A stretch of 64,000 nt of DNA. Source: Rhodovulum marinum (GTDB taxonomy: Bacteria > Pseudomonadota > Alphaproteobacteria > Rhodobacterales > Rhodobacteraceae). This document shows positions 8,065 to 15,873 of this stretch, piece by piece. The notes under the pieces were generated by a model. That model was given only the letters and a program-made list of their open reading frames with translations. It was not told where the DNA came from and did no database searches. The stretch's first letter is position 1; the number at the start of each line of letters is the position of its first letter. Where the stretch lies: contig NZ_SLXP01000004.1 of NCBI RefSeq assembly GCF_004343075.1, positions 34,315-98,314 of the forward strand, read 5' to 3'. The position numbers were made by a program, and so were the translations under genes.

Positions 8065-9483
8065 ATGCTGACCCCCGTGACCGACGCCTTTGCCGCCGAT
8101 CTGCGCGCCCGCCTGCCCGAGGCCACGTTCCGCGAGATGACCCCCGCCTACCTGGAGGAACCTCGCGGACGCTATCGCGGGCAGGGCGGGTTGTTGCTGG
8201 CGCCGGGAACGGTGGAGGAGGTGGCCGAGATCCTGCGCGCCTGTGCGGCGGCGCGGGTGGGGGTGGTGCCCTATGGCGGGGGCACCGGGCTGGTGGGCGG
8301 GCAGATCATGGCGGACGGCCCCGCGCCGGTGATCGTCACGCTGGAGCGGATGCGGGCGGTGCGCGCGGTATACCCCGCGGAAAACGTGCTGATCGCCGAG
8401 GCGGGCGCGATCCTGGCCGAGGTGCAGGCGGCGGCCGAGGCCGAGGGGCGGCTGTTCCCGCTGTCGCTGGCGTCCGAAGGGTCGGCGCGGATCGGCGGGC
8501 TGTTGGCCACGAATGCGGGCGGCGTGAACGTGCTGCGCTATGGCAATGCGCGCGATCTGTGCCTGGGCGTCGAGGCGGTGCTGCCGGACGGGTCGATCCT
8601 GCACGGGCTGAAGCGGCTGAGGAAGGACAATACCGGCTATGACCTGCGCCACCTGCTGATCGGGGCGGAGGGCACGCTGGGGATCATCACGGCGGCCGCG
8701 CTGCGGCTGGCGCCGGTGCCGGCGGCGACGGGGGCGGCCCTGATGGCGGTGCGCGATCCGCAGGCGGCGCTGGACCTGCTGGCGCTGGCGCAGGGGCGGA
8801 TCGGCGAGGGGGTGTCGGCCTTTGAACTGATGCACCGGCAGGGGTTCGATTTCCTGGCCGAGACCATGCCCGAGATCCGCCTGCCCTGGGCCCGTGCGCC
8901 CGAGTGGACGGTGCTGATCGACCTTGGGCTGGGCGCGGGGCTGTCGCCGGACGAGGCGCTGGTGGGTCTGTTCGCCGAGGCCGAGGCGGCCGGGCTGGTG
9001 TCGGACGGGCTGATCGCGCAATCGGAGGGGCAGCGGGCCGGGTTCTGGGCGGTGCGCGAAAGCCTGCCGCTGGCGAACCGGCGGATCGGGGCGATCTCGT
9101 CGCACGACATCTCGGTGCCACTGTCGGCGATCCCGGACTTCATCGCGCAGGCCGGGCCGGCGCTGGCGCGGATCGGGGATTTCCGGGTCAACTGCTTCGG
9201 CCATGTGGGCGACGGCAACCTTCATTACAACGTGTTCCCGGTGCCGGGCGAGACCCGCGCCGATCACGAGGACAAGCGCGCGGCGATCAAGGCCTGCGTG
9301 CATGACCTGGTGCACGCGCTGGGCGGGTCGGTCAGCGCCGAGCACGGGGTGGGGCGGTTGAAGGTCGAGGACCTGGAGCGTTATGGCGATCCCGTCAAGC
9401 TGGCGGCGATGCGGGCGATCAAGGACGCGCTGGACCCGGCGGGGATCCTGAACCCCGGCGTGATCCTGCGCGCGCGGGGCTGA
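8065..9483 (+). CDS. FAD-linked D-2-hydroxyacid dehydrogenase (GlcD/D2HGDH-type)
   Basis: 472 residues. The N-terminal FAD-binding PCMH domain (about 1-210) includes VPYGGGTGLVGGQ and GGLLATNAGG. The C-terminal FAD-oxidase domain has the metal-binding segment NCFGHVGDGNLHYNVFP and ends with SAEHGVGRLK. Family members oxidise D-lactate, D-2-hydroxyglutarate or glycolate and pass electrons to quinone or ETF. No partner GlcE/GlcF is adjacent, which favours a stand-alone D-2-hydroxyglutarate or D-lactate dehydrogenase. The ATG at 8065 follows AAAAGGAG; an upstream in-frame ATG lacks a ribosome site. Confidence 0.9.
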   Translation: MLTPVTDAFAADLRARLPEATFREMTPAYLEEPRGRYRGQGGLLLAPGTVEEVAEILRACAAARVGVVPYGGGTGLVGGQIMADGPAPVIVTLERMRAVRAVYPAENVLIAEAGAILAEVQAAAEAEGRLFPLSLASEGSARIGGLLATNAGGVNVLRYGNARDLCLGVEAVLPDGSILHGLKRLRKDNTGYDLRHLLIGAEGTLGIITAAALRLAPVPAATGAALMAVRDPQAALDLLALAQGRIGEGVSAFELMHRQGFDFLAETMPEIRLPWARAPEWTVLIDLGLGAGLSPDEALVGLFAEAEAAGLVSDGLIAQSEGQRAGFWAVRESLPLANRRIGAISSHDISVPLSAIPDFIAQAGPALARIGDFRVNCFGHVGDGNLHYNVFPVPGETRADHEDKRAAIKACVHDLVHALGGSVSAEHGVGRLKVEDLERYGDPVKLAAMRAIKDALDPAGILNPGVILRARG

Positions 9484-9485
9484 GG

Positions 9486-9542
9486 GGTTTCGCCTTGGCT
9501 TCGCCAAGGCGACCGGGGCCGGGGGCTGGCGCCCCCGGCCCC
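9486..9542 (+). repeat. Double-hairpin repeat, copy A
   Basis: Hairpin 1 is CGCCTTGGC-TTC-GCCAAGGCG (nine pairs). It is followed by ACCGGGG and hairpin 2 with CCGGGGGC/GCCCCCGG arms. It begins directly after the dehydrogenase stop codon. Confidence 0.85.
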
Positions 9543-9718
9543 TTGGCGTTTGGCGCGGTGGGTGAGGGGCGGGAGAGGCGGCAGCTTGGCGGGGGGCGGG
9601 GGGCACGGCCCGCGAAAGGGGGCTGGCTGCTGGATGCCGAGGGCGATTGGCGGGCGACCGGGTCGGCGGTGCCGCGGGCGGTTGGCGGCACGGGTCGGGG
9701 TGGGAGAGCTTTGCAGGT

Positions 9719-9771
9719 GTTTCGCCCCGGCTGGCGCCGGGGCGACCGGGGCCGGGGGCTGACGCCCCCGG
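9719..9771 (+). repeat. Double-hairpin repeat, copy B
   Basis: Hairpin 1 arms are CGCCCCGGC/GCCGGGGCG with a TGGC loop. Hairpin 2 is CCGGGGGC-TGAC-GCCCCCGG. The order and orientation are the same as in copy A. Confidence 0.85.
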
Positions 9772-9831
9772 GCGGGAGGGCGATGTGACGGGCGGCCGGG
9801 CCGGATCGTTGGGCTGGGTCTGGGGAGCGGG

Positions 9832-9889
9832 TGTTTCGCCCCGGCTGCGCCGGGGCGACCGGGGGGGCGGGGGCTGACGCCCCCGCCCC
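9832..9889 (+). repeat. Double-hairpin repeat, copy C
   Basis: Hairpin 1 arms are CGCCCCGGC/GCCGGGGCG with a TGC loop, identical to copy H at 63477. Hairpin 2 is slightly altered (GGCGGGGGC/GCCCCCGCC) but still pairs. Confidence 0.83.
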
Positions 9890-9936
9890 CTTTGCCGCCC
9901 TTTCCCAGCGTGGCCCTGCCGGGCGGACGGTGGCGA

Positions 9937-10476
9937 TCAGTGGCCGGCGAAGTCGCAGAGCGCGTGGACGTCGATGCCCAGCGCCTCGAGCCGGCGGCGG
10001 CCGCCGAGATCGGGCAGGTCGACGACGAAGGCGCAGCCGATCACCTCGGCGCCGAGCCGTTCGCAAAGCTTGATCCCGGCCTCGGCGGTGCCGCCGGTGG
10101 CCAGCAGGTCGTCGACGATCAGCACCTTTTCGCCCGCCGACAGCGCGTCGTCGTGGATTTCCACCACGGCGGAGCCGTATTCCAGCTGGTATTCCTCGGC
10201 GATGGTGGCGGCCGGCAGCTTGCCCTTCTTGCGGACCGGCACGAAGCCCTTGGACAGCTGGTGCGCGATGGCGCCGCCCAGGATGAAGCCGCGCGCCTCG
10301 AGGCCGACGACCTTGTCGATCTGCATCCCCGCATAGGGGTGCAGCAGCTGGTCGATGGCCATGCGGAAGCCGCGCGGGTTCGCGAACAGGGTGGTCACGT
10401 CGCGGAACATGATCCCCTCGTGGGGGAAGTCGACGATCGTGCGGATGTAATCCTTGACGGAGGTGCTTTGCTGCAT
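9937..10476 (-). CDS. apt: Adenine phosphoribosyltransferase
   Basis: Salvages adenine with PRPP to give AMP in the cytosol. 179 residues, the standard size. The PRPP-binding motif [14 protein letters not shown] is at about 118-131, and the N-terminal [11 protein letters not shown] segment and [10 protein letters not shown] are typical Apt signatures. The ATG has an AAAGGG upstream. It is monocistronic, between the repeat-bearing convergent gap and a small minus-strand ORF. Confidence 0.96.
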   Translation of the reverse strand: MQQSTSVKDYIRTIVDFPHEGIMFRDVTTLFANPRGFRMAIDQLLHPYAGMQIDKVVGLEARGFILGGAIAHQLSKGFVPVRKKGKLPAATIAEEYQLEYGSAVVEIHDDALSAGEKVLIVDDLLATGGTAEAGIKLCERLGAEVIGCAFVVDLPDLGGRRRLEALGIDVHALCDFAGH

Positions 10477-10568
10477 GTCGGGGGGCCCTTTCGGTCTGTC
10501 GCGCCCGGTTTGGCCGATGCGCGCGCCGCGATCAAGGGCGCCGAATGCCGCGTGCCCCGCCGCCCCGG

Positions 10569-10685
10569 TCAGCCCCGGGAGGTGCGGAAATACCTGTAAT
10601 AGCGGTCGGAAATCCAGTTCAGATGCGGCTTGCGCCAGTCCATCCGGTCCCGCATCAGAAGTGCCTGCGCCGATTGAAGCATCAT
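10569..10685 (-). CDS. Small basic/aromatic protein of unknown function (38 aa)
   Basis: The peptide begins [19 protein letters not shown] and ends in an aromatic, basic tail ([15 protein letters not shown]). Two adjacent ATGs (10685 and 10682) follow an AAGGGAA-type ribosome site. The composition (tryptophan, tyrosine, arginine clusters) is not what random GC-rich frames give, so I believe it is coded. It is transcribed divergently from the ribbon-helix-helix gene; the palindrome at 10745-10756 lies between them and could control both. No function is recognised and there is no membrane segment. Confidence 0.5.
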   Translation of the reverse strand: MMLQSAQALLMRDRMDWRKPHLNWISDRYYRYFRTSRG

Positions 10686-10744
10686 TTTGCCGTTCCCTTC
10701 TTTTTTGCTCTTGCCGCGGGATGGCGTCCTGCGGTTAATATGTA

Positions 10745-10756
10745 ATGTATATACAT
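10745..10756. promoter_or_regulatory. Perfect 12-bp palindrome, probable RHH operator
   Basis: ATGTATATACAT is a perfect palindrome in a short AT-rich island, 31 bases upstream of the ribbon-helix-helix ORF and 59 bases from the divergent small ORF. Such proteins usually bind short symmetric sites and repress their own promoter. Confidence 0.5.
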
Positions 10757-10787
10757 CGCATAGGCAAAAATCAACGCCGGGGGGCGC

Positions 10788-10964
10788 ATGGGCAAGAAGG
10801 CGGGCAAGAAGGACAGCCAGCTGGTCCTGCGCCTGGACAAGGACGAGCGAGATGATTTCGTCGCCCTGTGCAAGGAGCTGGACACCAGCGCGGCCCGTGA
10901 AATCCGGGCCTTCATCCGCGGTTTCATGAAGCAGCACGCCAAGGCGTCGGCGCGAAAATCCTAG
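10788..10964 (+). CDS. Ribbon-helix-helix (CopG/Arc-like) DNA-binding protein
   Basis: 58 residues, MGKKAGKKDSQLVLRLDKDE at the start. The layout is basic N-tail, one beta-strand (SQLVLRLD), then two helices (KDERDDFVALCKELD and SAAREIRAFIRGFMKQH). This is the ribbon-helix-helix fold of CopG/ParD/MetJ-type dimeric regulators. Codon use matches the chromosome. No toxin gene is adjacent, so it is more likely a small autoregulator than an antitoxin, though the divergent 38-residue ORF is an open question. The ATG is preceded by GGGGGGC, a poor ribosome site. Confidence 0.68.
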   Translation: MGKKAGKKDSQLVLRLDKDERDDFVALCKELDTSAAREIRAFIRGFMKQHAKASARKS

Positions 10965-11086
10965 GCGGCGGGGCCGGGCCGTTGCGGGGGGCTTGAAAGC
11001 GGGCGGTGCGATCCTCAGGTGCATCGGGCGGCGGCCCGGCCCGGCCCCCGCCGGTCCTGCGCCCCGGGCCCCGAGGAAAACCCGAC

Positions 11087-12040
11087 ATGGATATCGTCCT
11101 GCTGTGCGCCGGCCTGGTGGTGCTGATCGCGGGCGGCGAAATGCTGGTGCGCGGGGCGGTCGCGGTGGCGCGGCTGATCGGCGTGTCGCCGGCGGTGATC
11201 GGGCTGACCTTCGTGGGGTTCGGCACCTCGGCCCCGGAACTGGTGACCAGCCTGCAGGCGGGGCTGGCCGGGGCGCCGGGGATCGCGATCGGCAACGTGG
11301 TCGGCAGCAACATCGCCAATATCCTGCTGATCCTGGGGCTGGCCGCGCTGGTGCGCCCGCTGGCGGTCGAGGCGGCGGCGTTCCGGCGCGATGGCGCGGT
11401 GCTTGCGGTGGTGTCGCTGGTCGCGGTGGCGGCCTTGCTGACGGGCAGTGTCGAGCGCTGGGCCGGGGCGCTGGGGCTGGCGCTGCTGGCCGGTTACATC
11501 ACGGTGGCGATCCGCGCCGACCGGCGCCGCGACGGCCCGGTGGCGGCCCTGCACGAGGCCGAGGCCGCCACGCTGGAGGCGCCCGACCGGCCGGTGGTGG
11601 CGGCGGGGCTGATGCTGGTGGGGCTGGGGCTGACGCTGGCGGGGGCGCGGATGCTGGTGGCGGGCGCGGTGGGGCTGGCGCAGGCGGCGGGGCTGTCCGA
11701 GGCGGTGATCGGGCTGACCATCGTGGCGGTGGGCACCTCGATGCCGGAACTGGTCACGTCCGTGATGGCGGCGCGGCGCGGCGAAAGCGGGGTGGCCATC
11801 GGCAACGTGATCGGCAGCAACATCTTCAACCTGCTGGGCATCCTGGGGGCGACCGCGCTGGTCGTGCCGCTGGCGGTGCCGGCCGAGATCCTGCGGCTGG
11901 ACGTCTGGGTGATGCTGGCCGCGACCGCGGCGCTTCTGGTGGTGGCGGGCACCGGGGCGCGGATCACCCGCGGCGAGGGCGCGGTCTGCGTCCTCGCCTA
12001 TGGGGTCTACCTGGGGATGTTGCTGGCAGGGGTCGTCTAG
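11087..12040 (+). CDS. Calcium/sodium antiporter, YrbG type
   Basis: 317 residues, an integral inner-membrane cation/Ca2+ exchanger. There are two homologous halves of about five helices, each with an alpha-repeat: GLTFVGFGTSAPELVTS with GNVVGSNIANILLILG in the first, and GLTIVAVGTSMPELVTS with GNVIGSNIFNLLGILG in the second. The conserved glutamates in APEL and MPEL bind the cation. A GAGGA ribosome site precedes the ATG at 11087. The gene ends with a four-base convergent overlap with mtnP. Confidence 0.92.
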   Translation: MDIVLLCAGLVVLIAGGEMLVRGAVAVARLIGVSPAVIGLTFVGFGTSAPELVTSLQAGLAGAPGIAIGNVVGSNIANILLILGLAALVRPLAVEAAAFRRDGAVLAVVSLVAVAALLTGSVERWAGALGLALLAGYITVAIRADRRRDGPVAALHEAEAATLEAPDRPVVAAGLMLVGLGLTLAGARMLVAGAVGLAQAAGLSEAVIGLTIVAVGTSMPELVTSVMAARRGESGVAIGNVIGSNIFNLLGILGATALVVPLAVPAEILRLDVWVMLAATAALLVVAGTGARITRGEGAVCVLAYGVYLGMLLAGVV

Positions 12041-12909
12041 CGGTTCAGCACGCGCCCCGCGACCGCGTCGAGTTTCGCGACCAGCGCGGGGTCGCGTTTT
12101 TCCGGCGCGGTGATCATCGCGTATTCCAGCGCCGTATCGCAGCCCTTGTCACAGGGTTTGTGCGCCCCCAGCAGGCCCGGCAGGCGGGTGACCATGGCGC
12201 GGGCCTTTTCGGCGTTGCCCATCAGCGTCTTGACGATATCGGCCACCTCGACCGCGTCGTGGTCGGGGTGCCAGCAGTCGTAGTCGGTGACCATGGCGAT
12301 GGAGGCATAGCAAAGCTCGGCCTCGCGGGCGAGTTTCGCCTCGGGCATGTTGGTCATGCCGATCACGTCGCAGCCCCAGTTTTCCCGGTAAAGCTTCGAT
12401 TCCGCCAGCGTCGAGAATTGCGGGCCTTCCATCGCGAGATAGGTGCCGCCCTGGTGGATGGTGATGCCCTCGTCGCGGGCGGCCTGAAGGCAATGGGCCG
12501 ACAGGCGCCCGCAGGTCGGGTGCGCCACGCTGACATGGGCGACGCAGCCCTGGCCGAAAAAGCTTTTCTCGCGGGCGAAGGTGCGGTCGATGAACTGTTC
12601 GACCACCACGAAATCGCCGGGTGCCATTTCCTCGCGGAACGATCCGCAGGCGGACACGGACACCACGTCGGTCGCGCCCAGCCGTTTCAGCGCGTCGATA
12701 TTGGCGCGATAGGGCACGGTCGAGGGCGAATGCACGTGGCCCCGGCCGTGGCGCGGCAGGAAGGCCATCTTCACCCCGTCCAGCGTGCCGGTCAGGATCT
12801 CGTCGGACGGCGTGCCCCAGGGGCTGTCCACCGCCTGCCAGCGCGCATCCTCCAGCCCGTCGATGTCGTAGACACCCGAGCCGCCGATCACCGCGATCAT
12901 CCGTTCCAT
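12037..12909 (-). CDS. mtnP: S-methyl-5'-thioadenosine phosphorylase
   Basis: Cleaves methylthioadenosine with phosphate to adenine and methylthioribose-1-phosphate, which recycles polyamine by-product; the adenine can feed apt nearby. 290 residues. The PNP-family motif IGGSGVYDIDGL is at the N-terminus, followed by LPRHGRGHVHSPS, SACGSFREEMAPGDFV and MEGPQFSTLAES, all typical of MtnP and not of PNP. GAGAGGGG lies upstream of the ATG. The last bases overlap the antiporter gene end. Confidence 0.95.
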   Translation of the reverse strand: MERMIAVIGGSGVYDIDGLEDARWQAVDSPWGTPSDEILTGTLDGVKMAFLPRHGRGHVHSPSTVPYRANIDALKRLGATDVVSVSACGSFREEMAPGDFVVVEQFIDRTFAREKSFFGQGCVAHVSVAHPTCGRLSAHCLQAARDEGITIHQGGTYLAMEGPQFSTLAESKLYRENWGCDVIGMTNMPEAKLAREAELCYASIAMVTDYDCWHPDHDAVEVADIVKTLMGNAEKARAMVTRLPGLLGAHKPCDKGCDTALEYAMITAPEKRDPALVAKLDAVAGRVLNR

Positions 12910-13019
12910 GTGGTCCGCCCCTCTCGTTCGGATCGTTGATAGTGCGAGTCGGCGCCCCTTTTAGGGGGCCGCGCGCCGGGCGCAAAGCCGAAGCTTGGCC
13001 GCAGGCGGGAACGGCCCGG

Positions 13020-13634
13020 CTATTCGCCCTGTTCGCCGGGGCGATTCAACGCGAACACCTCGCGGATCACGGCGTAATCGCGATAGCCCATCCGCGCCAG
13101 CGGCTGGAAGCGCGTGACGTCGAAACGCCCGTCCACGATGCAATCGTCGCGCAGGTGGATGCCGGTGACCTCGCCGAAGACGACGAAATTGGCTGCGCCG
13201 GGCAGCTGCACGATCTGCGTCAGGCGGCATTCCAGGTTCGCGGGCGCGGTGGCGACGCGGGGGCAGTCGATGGTGTCGCATGGCGCCTTGGGCAGGCCGG
13301 CATGGGCGAATTCGTCCACCTCGCGCGGCAGCGCGGCCGAGGTGGCGTTCATCGCGTCGCGGGCGGCGTATTCGACGATGTTCACGCAAAAGACGCCGGT
13401 GTCGCGGATGTTCGCCACGCTGTCCTTGGTGCCGTCGCGGTCGGGTTTCGCCGCGGTCGAGGCGAACATCACCTGCGGCGGGTCGTAGGCGACGGCATTG
13501 AAGAAGGAGTAGGGCGCGAGGTTGTCCCTCCCGTCCGCGCCGCGGGTGGAGATCCAGCCGATGGGGCGCGGCGTGACGATGGCGTTGAACGGGTTGTGCG
13601 GCAACGGGTGGCCGTCGGCGGGGCGGTAGAACAT
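13020..13634 (-). CDS. Flavin reductase-like / FMN-binding split-barrel protein
   Basis: 204 residues. The N-terminus (MFYRPADGHPLPHNPFNAIV) and TPRPIGWISTRGADG are characteristic of the DIM6/NTAB flavoprotein branch. NLAPYSFFNAVAYDPPQVMF binds FMN in this fold. It may be a flavin reductase or a flavin-binding oxygenase partner; no monooxygenase is adjacent. The ATG at 13634 has AAAAAGG upstream with suitable spacing; an alternative ATG 33 bases further up lacks one. Confidence 0.88.
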   Translation of the reverse strand: MFYRPADGHPLPHNPFNAIVTPRPIGWISTRGADGRDNLAPYSFFNAVAYDPPQVMFASTAAKPDRDGTKDSVANIRDTGVFCVNIVEYAARDAMNATSAALPREVDEFAHAGLPKAPCDTIDCPRVATAPANLECRLTQIVQLPGAANFVVFGEVTGIHLRDDCIVDGRFDVTRFQPLARMGYRDYAVIREVFALNRPGEQGE

Positions 13635-13709
13635 GGCGCGCCTTTTTCGTGCGTTTGCCCCCGTCATAGCCGCGTGCTAGGGCCGTTTCCAGCAGGACGG
13701 AGGGCAGCC

Positions 13710-14225
13710 TTGTTCCGGGTGGCCGAGGAAACGGCAGAGGATTGGTGGGAGGTGGAGGCGCTTTACGACCTCTGCTTTGCGCCGGGGCGCTCGGCGCTGT
13801 CGTCCTATCGGCTGCGCGAGGGGGTAAACCCGGTGCCGGGGCTGTGCCTGACCGCGCGCGACGGCGACGGGATCCTGGCCGCCGCGATCCGCTATTGGCC
13901 GGTGCTGGTGGGCGGGGCGCCCGCGCTTTTGCTGGGGCCGGTGGCGGTGCACCCGACGCGGCAGGGCGAGGGGCTGGGGGCGATGCTGATCCGCGAGTCG
14001 CTGGAGCGGGCGCGGGTGCTGGGGTTCGGCCGGGTGATGCTGGTGGGCGATGCGCCCTATTATGGCCGGTTCGGGTTCGAGAAGCTGGAGGGCGTCGAGA
14101 TGCCGCCGCCCACCAACCCCGAGCGCGTGCTGGGGATCGCGCTGGTGCCCGGCGCCTGGCAGGATGTGAGCGGCGCGGTGACACGGGCCGGGCCGCCCCA
14201 GGGCGGCACGGGGCGGGCGGTCTGA
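13710..14225 (+). CDS. GNAT N-acetyltransferase (YhbS-like)
   Basis: 171 residues. The acetyl-CoA site is LLGPVAVHPTRQGEGLGAML, followed by VMLVGDAPYYGRFGFEKL, the hallmark of the YhbS/predicted N-acetyltransferase branch. The start is probably TTG at 13710, with GGAGGG five bases before it; a GTG three codons later is possible. It is divergent from the flavin reductase gene with about 75 bases between them. The substrate is unknown. Confidence 0.85.
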   Translation: MFRVAEETAEDWWEVEALYDLCFAPGRSALSSYRLREGVNPVPGLCLTARDGDGILAAAIRYWPVLVGGAPALLLGPVAVHPTRQGEGLGAMLIRESLERARVLGFGRVMLVGDAPYYGRFGFEKLEGVEMPPPTNPERVLGIALVPGAWQDVSGAVTRAGPPQGGTGRAV

Positions 14226-14304
14226 CCCTGGCGGTGCGGGAGGACGGACGAGCGGCAGCCGGGCCGGGCCGCCGCGCCTGATCCGGCGGGTTTGTCCGAG
14301 GTTC

Positions 14305-14359
14305 GGGTTTCGCCGCGCTTGCGCGCGGCGACCGGCGCCGGGGGCTGCGCCCCCGGCGT
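14305..14359 (+). repeat. Double-hairpin repeat, copy D
   Basis: Hairpin 1 is CGCCGCGC-TTGC-GCGCGGCG. Hairpin 2 is CCGGGGGC-TGC-GCCCCCGG. The arm sequence differs from copies A-C but the pairing is kept. Confidence 0.85.
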
Positions 14360-14537
14360 TGGAGGGCGGGGTGTTTCCGGGATCGGTGGGGTGCGCCGGG
14401 CCAGGGCGACCGGTCGGGCCGCCTTGGGGCTGTGGTCGTGCGATCGGCGGGGGGCCTTGGCGGGCACGGTTGTCGCGTTTCAGGTTTTGGAGGGCGGGGC
14501 GCGTGGGTCCGGGCGATCGGCAAGGGGAAAGCAGAGG

Positions 14538-14592
14538 GGTTTCGCCGCGCTTACGCGCGGCGACCGGCGCCGGGGGCTGCGCCCCCGGCGTT
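14538..14592 (+). repeat. Double-hairpin repeat, copy E
   Basis: Almost identical to copy D, with loop TTAC instead of TTGC in hairpin 1. The shared flank GCGTTGGA after hairpin 2 suggests D and E derive from one duplication. Confidence 0.85.
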
Positions 14593-14727
14593 GGATCGTG
14601 GGGGAGTTTTGCCTTGGACCGCATGCGGGTGGTCTGGGGGATTCCGGCCTGCGGGGACGCGGCCGGGTGGGGCGGTTGGGCATGGCTGGAGCGTGGGTCC
14701 GTACCGTTCTGGCGCTTTGGTGGCTTG

Positions 14728-14781
14728 GGTTTCGCCGCGCTGGTGCGCGGCGACCGGGGCCGGGGGCTGACGCCCCCGGCA
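14728..14781 (+). repeat. Double-hairpin repeat, copy F
   Basis: Hairpin 1 is CGCCGCGC-TGGT-GCGCGGCG, with D/E-type arms. The linker ACCGGGG and hairpin 2 (loop TGAC) are like A/B. Confidence 0.85.
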
Positions 14782-14801
14782 GTTGTGTGACGGTTTGGGT
14801 C

Positions 14802-14838
14802 TGGCCCCGGTTGCCTTGGCGAAGCCAAGGCGAAACCC
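14802..14838 (-). repeat. Double-hairpin repeat, copy G (inverted, hairpin 1 only)
   Basis: Read on the minus strand it is GGGTTTCGCC-TTGGC-TTC-GCCAAGGC-AACCGGGGCC, i.e. the hairpin 1 and linker of copy A in opposite orientation. The second hairpin is missing. It lies only 20 bases from copy F, forming a head-to-head pair. Confidence 0.75.
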
Positions 14839-14922
14839 GTGCCTGCCACCGGCGGTGCCTCTGGGCGGGGCGGCTGGGCACGCTATATCGTTGCCCGGAA
14901 ATCGACGAGGGATGTTCGACGC

Positions 14923-15573
14923 ATGTTTTCCTTTCTCAGCCGCAAGACCGACATGGTGGCCGAGGCCGATGCCTGGCCCGGCCGCCCCGATCCGATCCCG
15001 ACCGCAGAGATGCACCACGTCTTTCACCGCCCGCTCAAGGCGCCCTTGCCCGAGGGGATGGAGGAGGCGGTGTTCGCCATGGGCTGTTTCTGGGGGGTGG
15101 AGCGCAAGTTCTGGCAGTTGCCGGGCGTGTGGATGACGGCGGCGGGCTATGCGGGGGGCTTTACCCCGAACCCGACCTATGACGAGGTGTGCACCGGGCG
15201 CACCGGCCATACCGAGGTGGTGCGCGTGGTCCATGACCCCGCGCAGATCGGCTATGACGCGCTGTTGCGCGCCTTCTGGGAGGGGCATGACCCCACCCAG
15301 GGCATGCGCCAGGGCAATGACCGGGGCACGCAGTACCGTTCGGCCATCTATACCTTTACCGACGCGCAGGCCGCCGCGGCCGAGGCCAGCCGGGCGGCCT
15401 ATCAGGCGCGGCTGGACGCCGCCGGTTACGGGGCGATCACCACCGAGATCCGCCCCGCGCCGCCATTCTATTATGCCGAGGGCTATCACCAGCAATACCT
15501 GGCCAAGAATCCGGGCGGCTATTGCGGGCTGGGCGGGACCGGGGTGCGTTGCCCCATCGGCACGGAGGCCTGA
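14923..15573 (+). CDS. msrA: Peptide-methionine (S)-S-oxide reductase MsrA
   Basis: Reduces methionine-S-sulfoxide in proteins, in the cytosol. 216 residues. The catalytic cysteine is C55 in the AMGCFWGVE motif; [31 protein letters not shown] and [15 protein letters not shown] (resolving cysteine region) follow in the family order. The ATG at 14923 has GAGG about twelve bases upstream. No msrB is adjacent. Confidence 0.95.
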   Translation: MFSFLSRKTDMVAEADAWPGRPDPIPTAEMHHVFHRPLKAPLPEGMEEAVFAMGCFWGVERKFWQLPGVWMTAAGYAGGFTPNPTYDEVCTGRTGHTEVVRVVHDPAQIGYDALLRAFWEGHDPTQGMRQGNDRGTQYRSAIYTFTDAQAAAAEASRAAYQARLDAAGYGAITTEIRPAPPFYYAEGYHQQYLAKNPGGYCGLGGTGVRCPIGTEA

Positions 15574-15873
15574 GCCGCAGGCGCCCGCGGGGTGCGGCCG
15601 GTGCGTCGGCGGTTCGGGTCCGCGATGCGGGCGCGTCCCCCGTTCCGGGCCCCGGGCGGGGCGCTGGCCGGGGCGGCGGGCTGATCCATGGGGGGCGCTG
15701 GCGGTCCCGGCGAAGGGTGGAGCGCGAGGCCGCGGCGTGGCTGGACCGCCCGGTGACGCGGCGTGCCGCGCCTCGGGGGCCGTCATCCCGGCCGGGCGGG
15801 TGATCGCGGCGCTTGACCCGGCCGCGCCCGGGGCCTAGGCGCTGGTCAGCCCCGCCTGCCAAGGAGATCGCCC
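15574..15873. other. 300-base GC-rich gap before prmA
   Basis: No gene, tRNA-like fold or repeat recognised. It ends with the strong AAGGAG ribosome site of prmA. Confidence 0.4.

Larger units (their letters stand above)
9484..9936. other. 453-base convergent intergenic region holding three repeat copies
   Basis: The gap lies between the dehydrogenase and apt, which converge. Apart from three copies of the double-hairpin repeat (at 9486, 9719 and 9832) I see no gene, only GC-rich spacer of unequal length between copies. Confidence 0.6.
14226..14922. other. 697-base intergenic region with four repeat copies
   Basis: Between the GNAT and msrA genes I find no credible ORF. The stretch holds three direct and one inverted half copy of the double-hairpin repeat, spaced about 190-230 bases apart and separated by unremarkable GC-rich sequence. 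Confidence 0.6.

Noticed and set aside
14226..14922. CRISPR-like array in the repeat-rich gap
   Set aside because: Spacing is long and irregular (about 190-230 bases), the repeats vary and form two hairpins, one is inverted, and no cas genes are nearby.
15574..15873. Possible tRNA gene in the gap before prmA
   Set aside because: No T-loop GTTCRANNC with a matching acceptor stem was found. No tRNA is seen in any other gap either.
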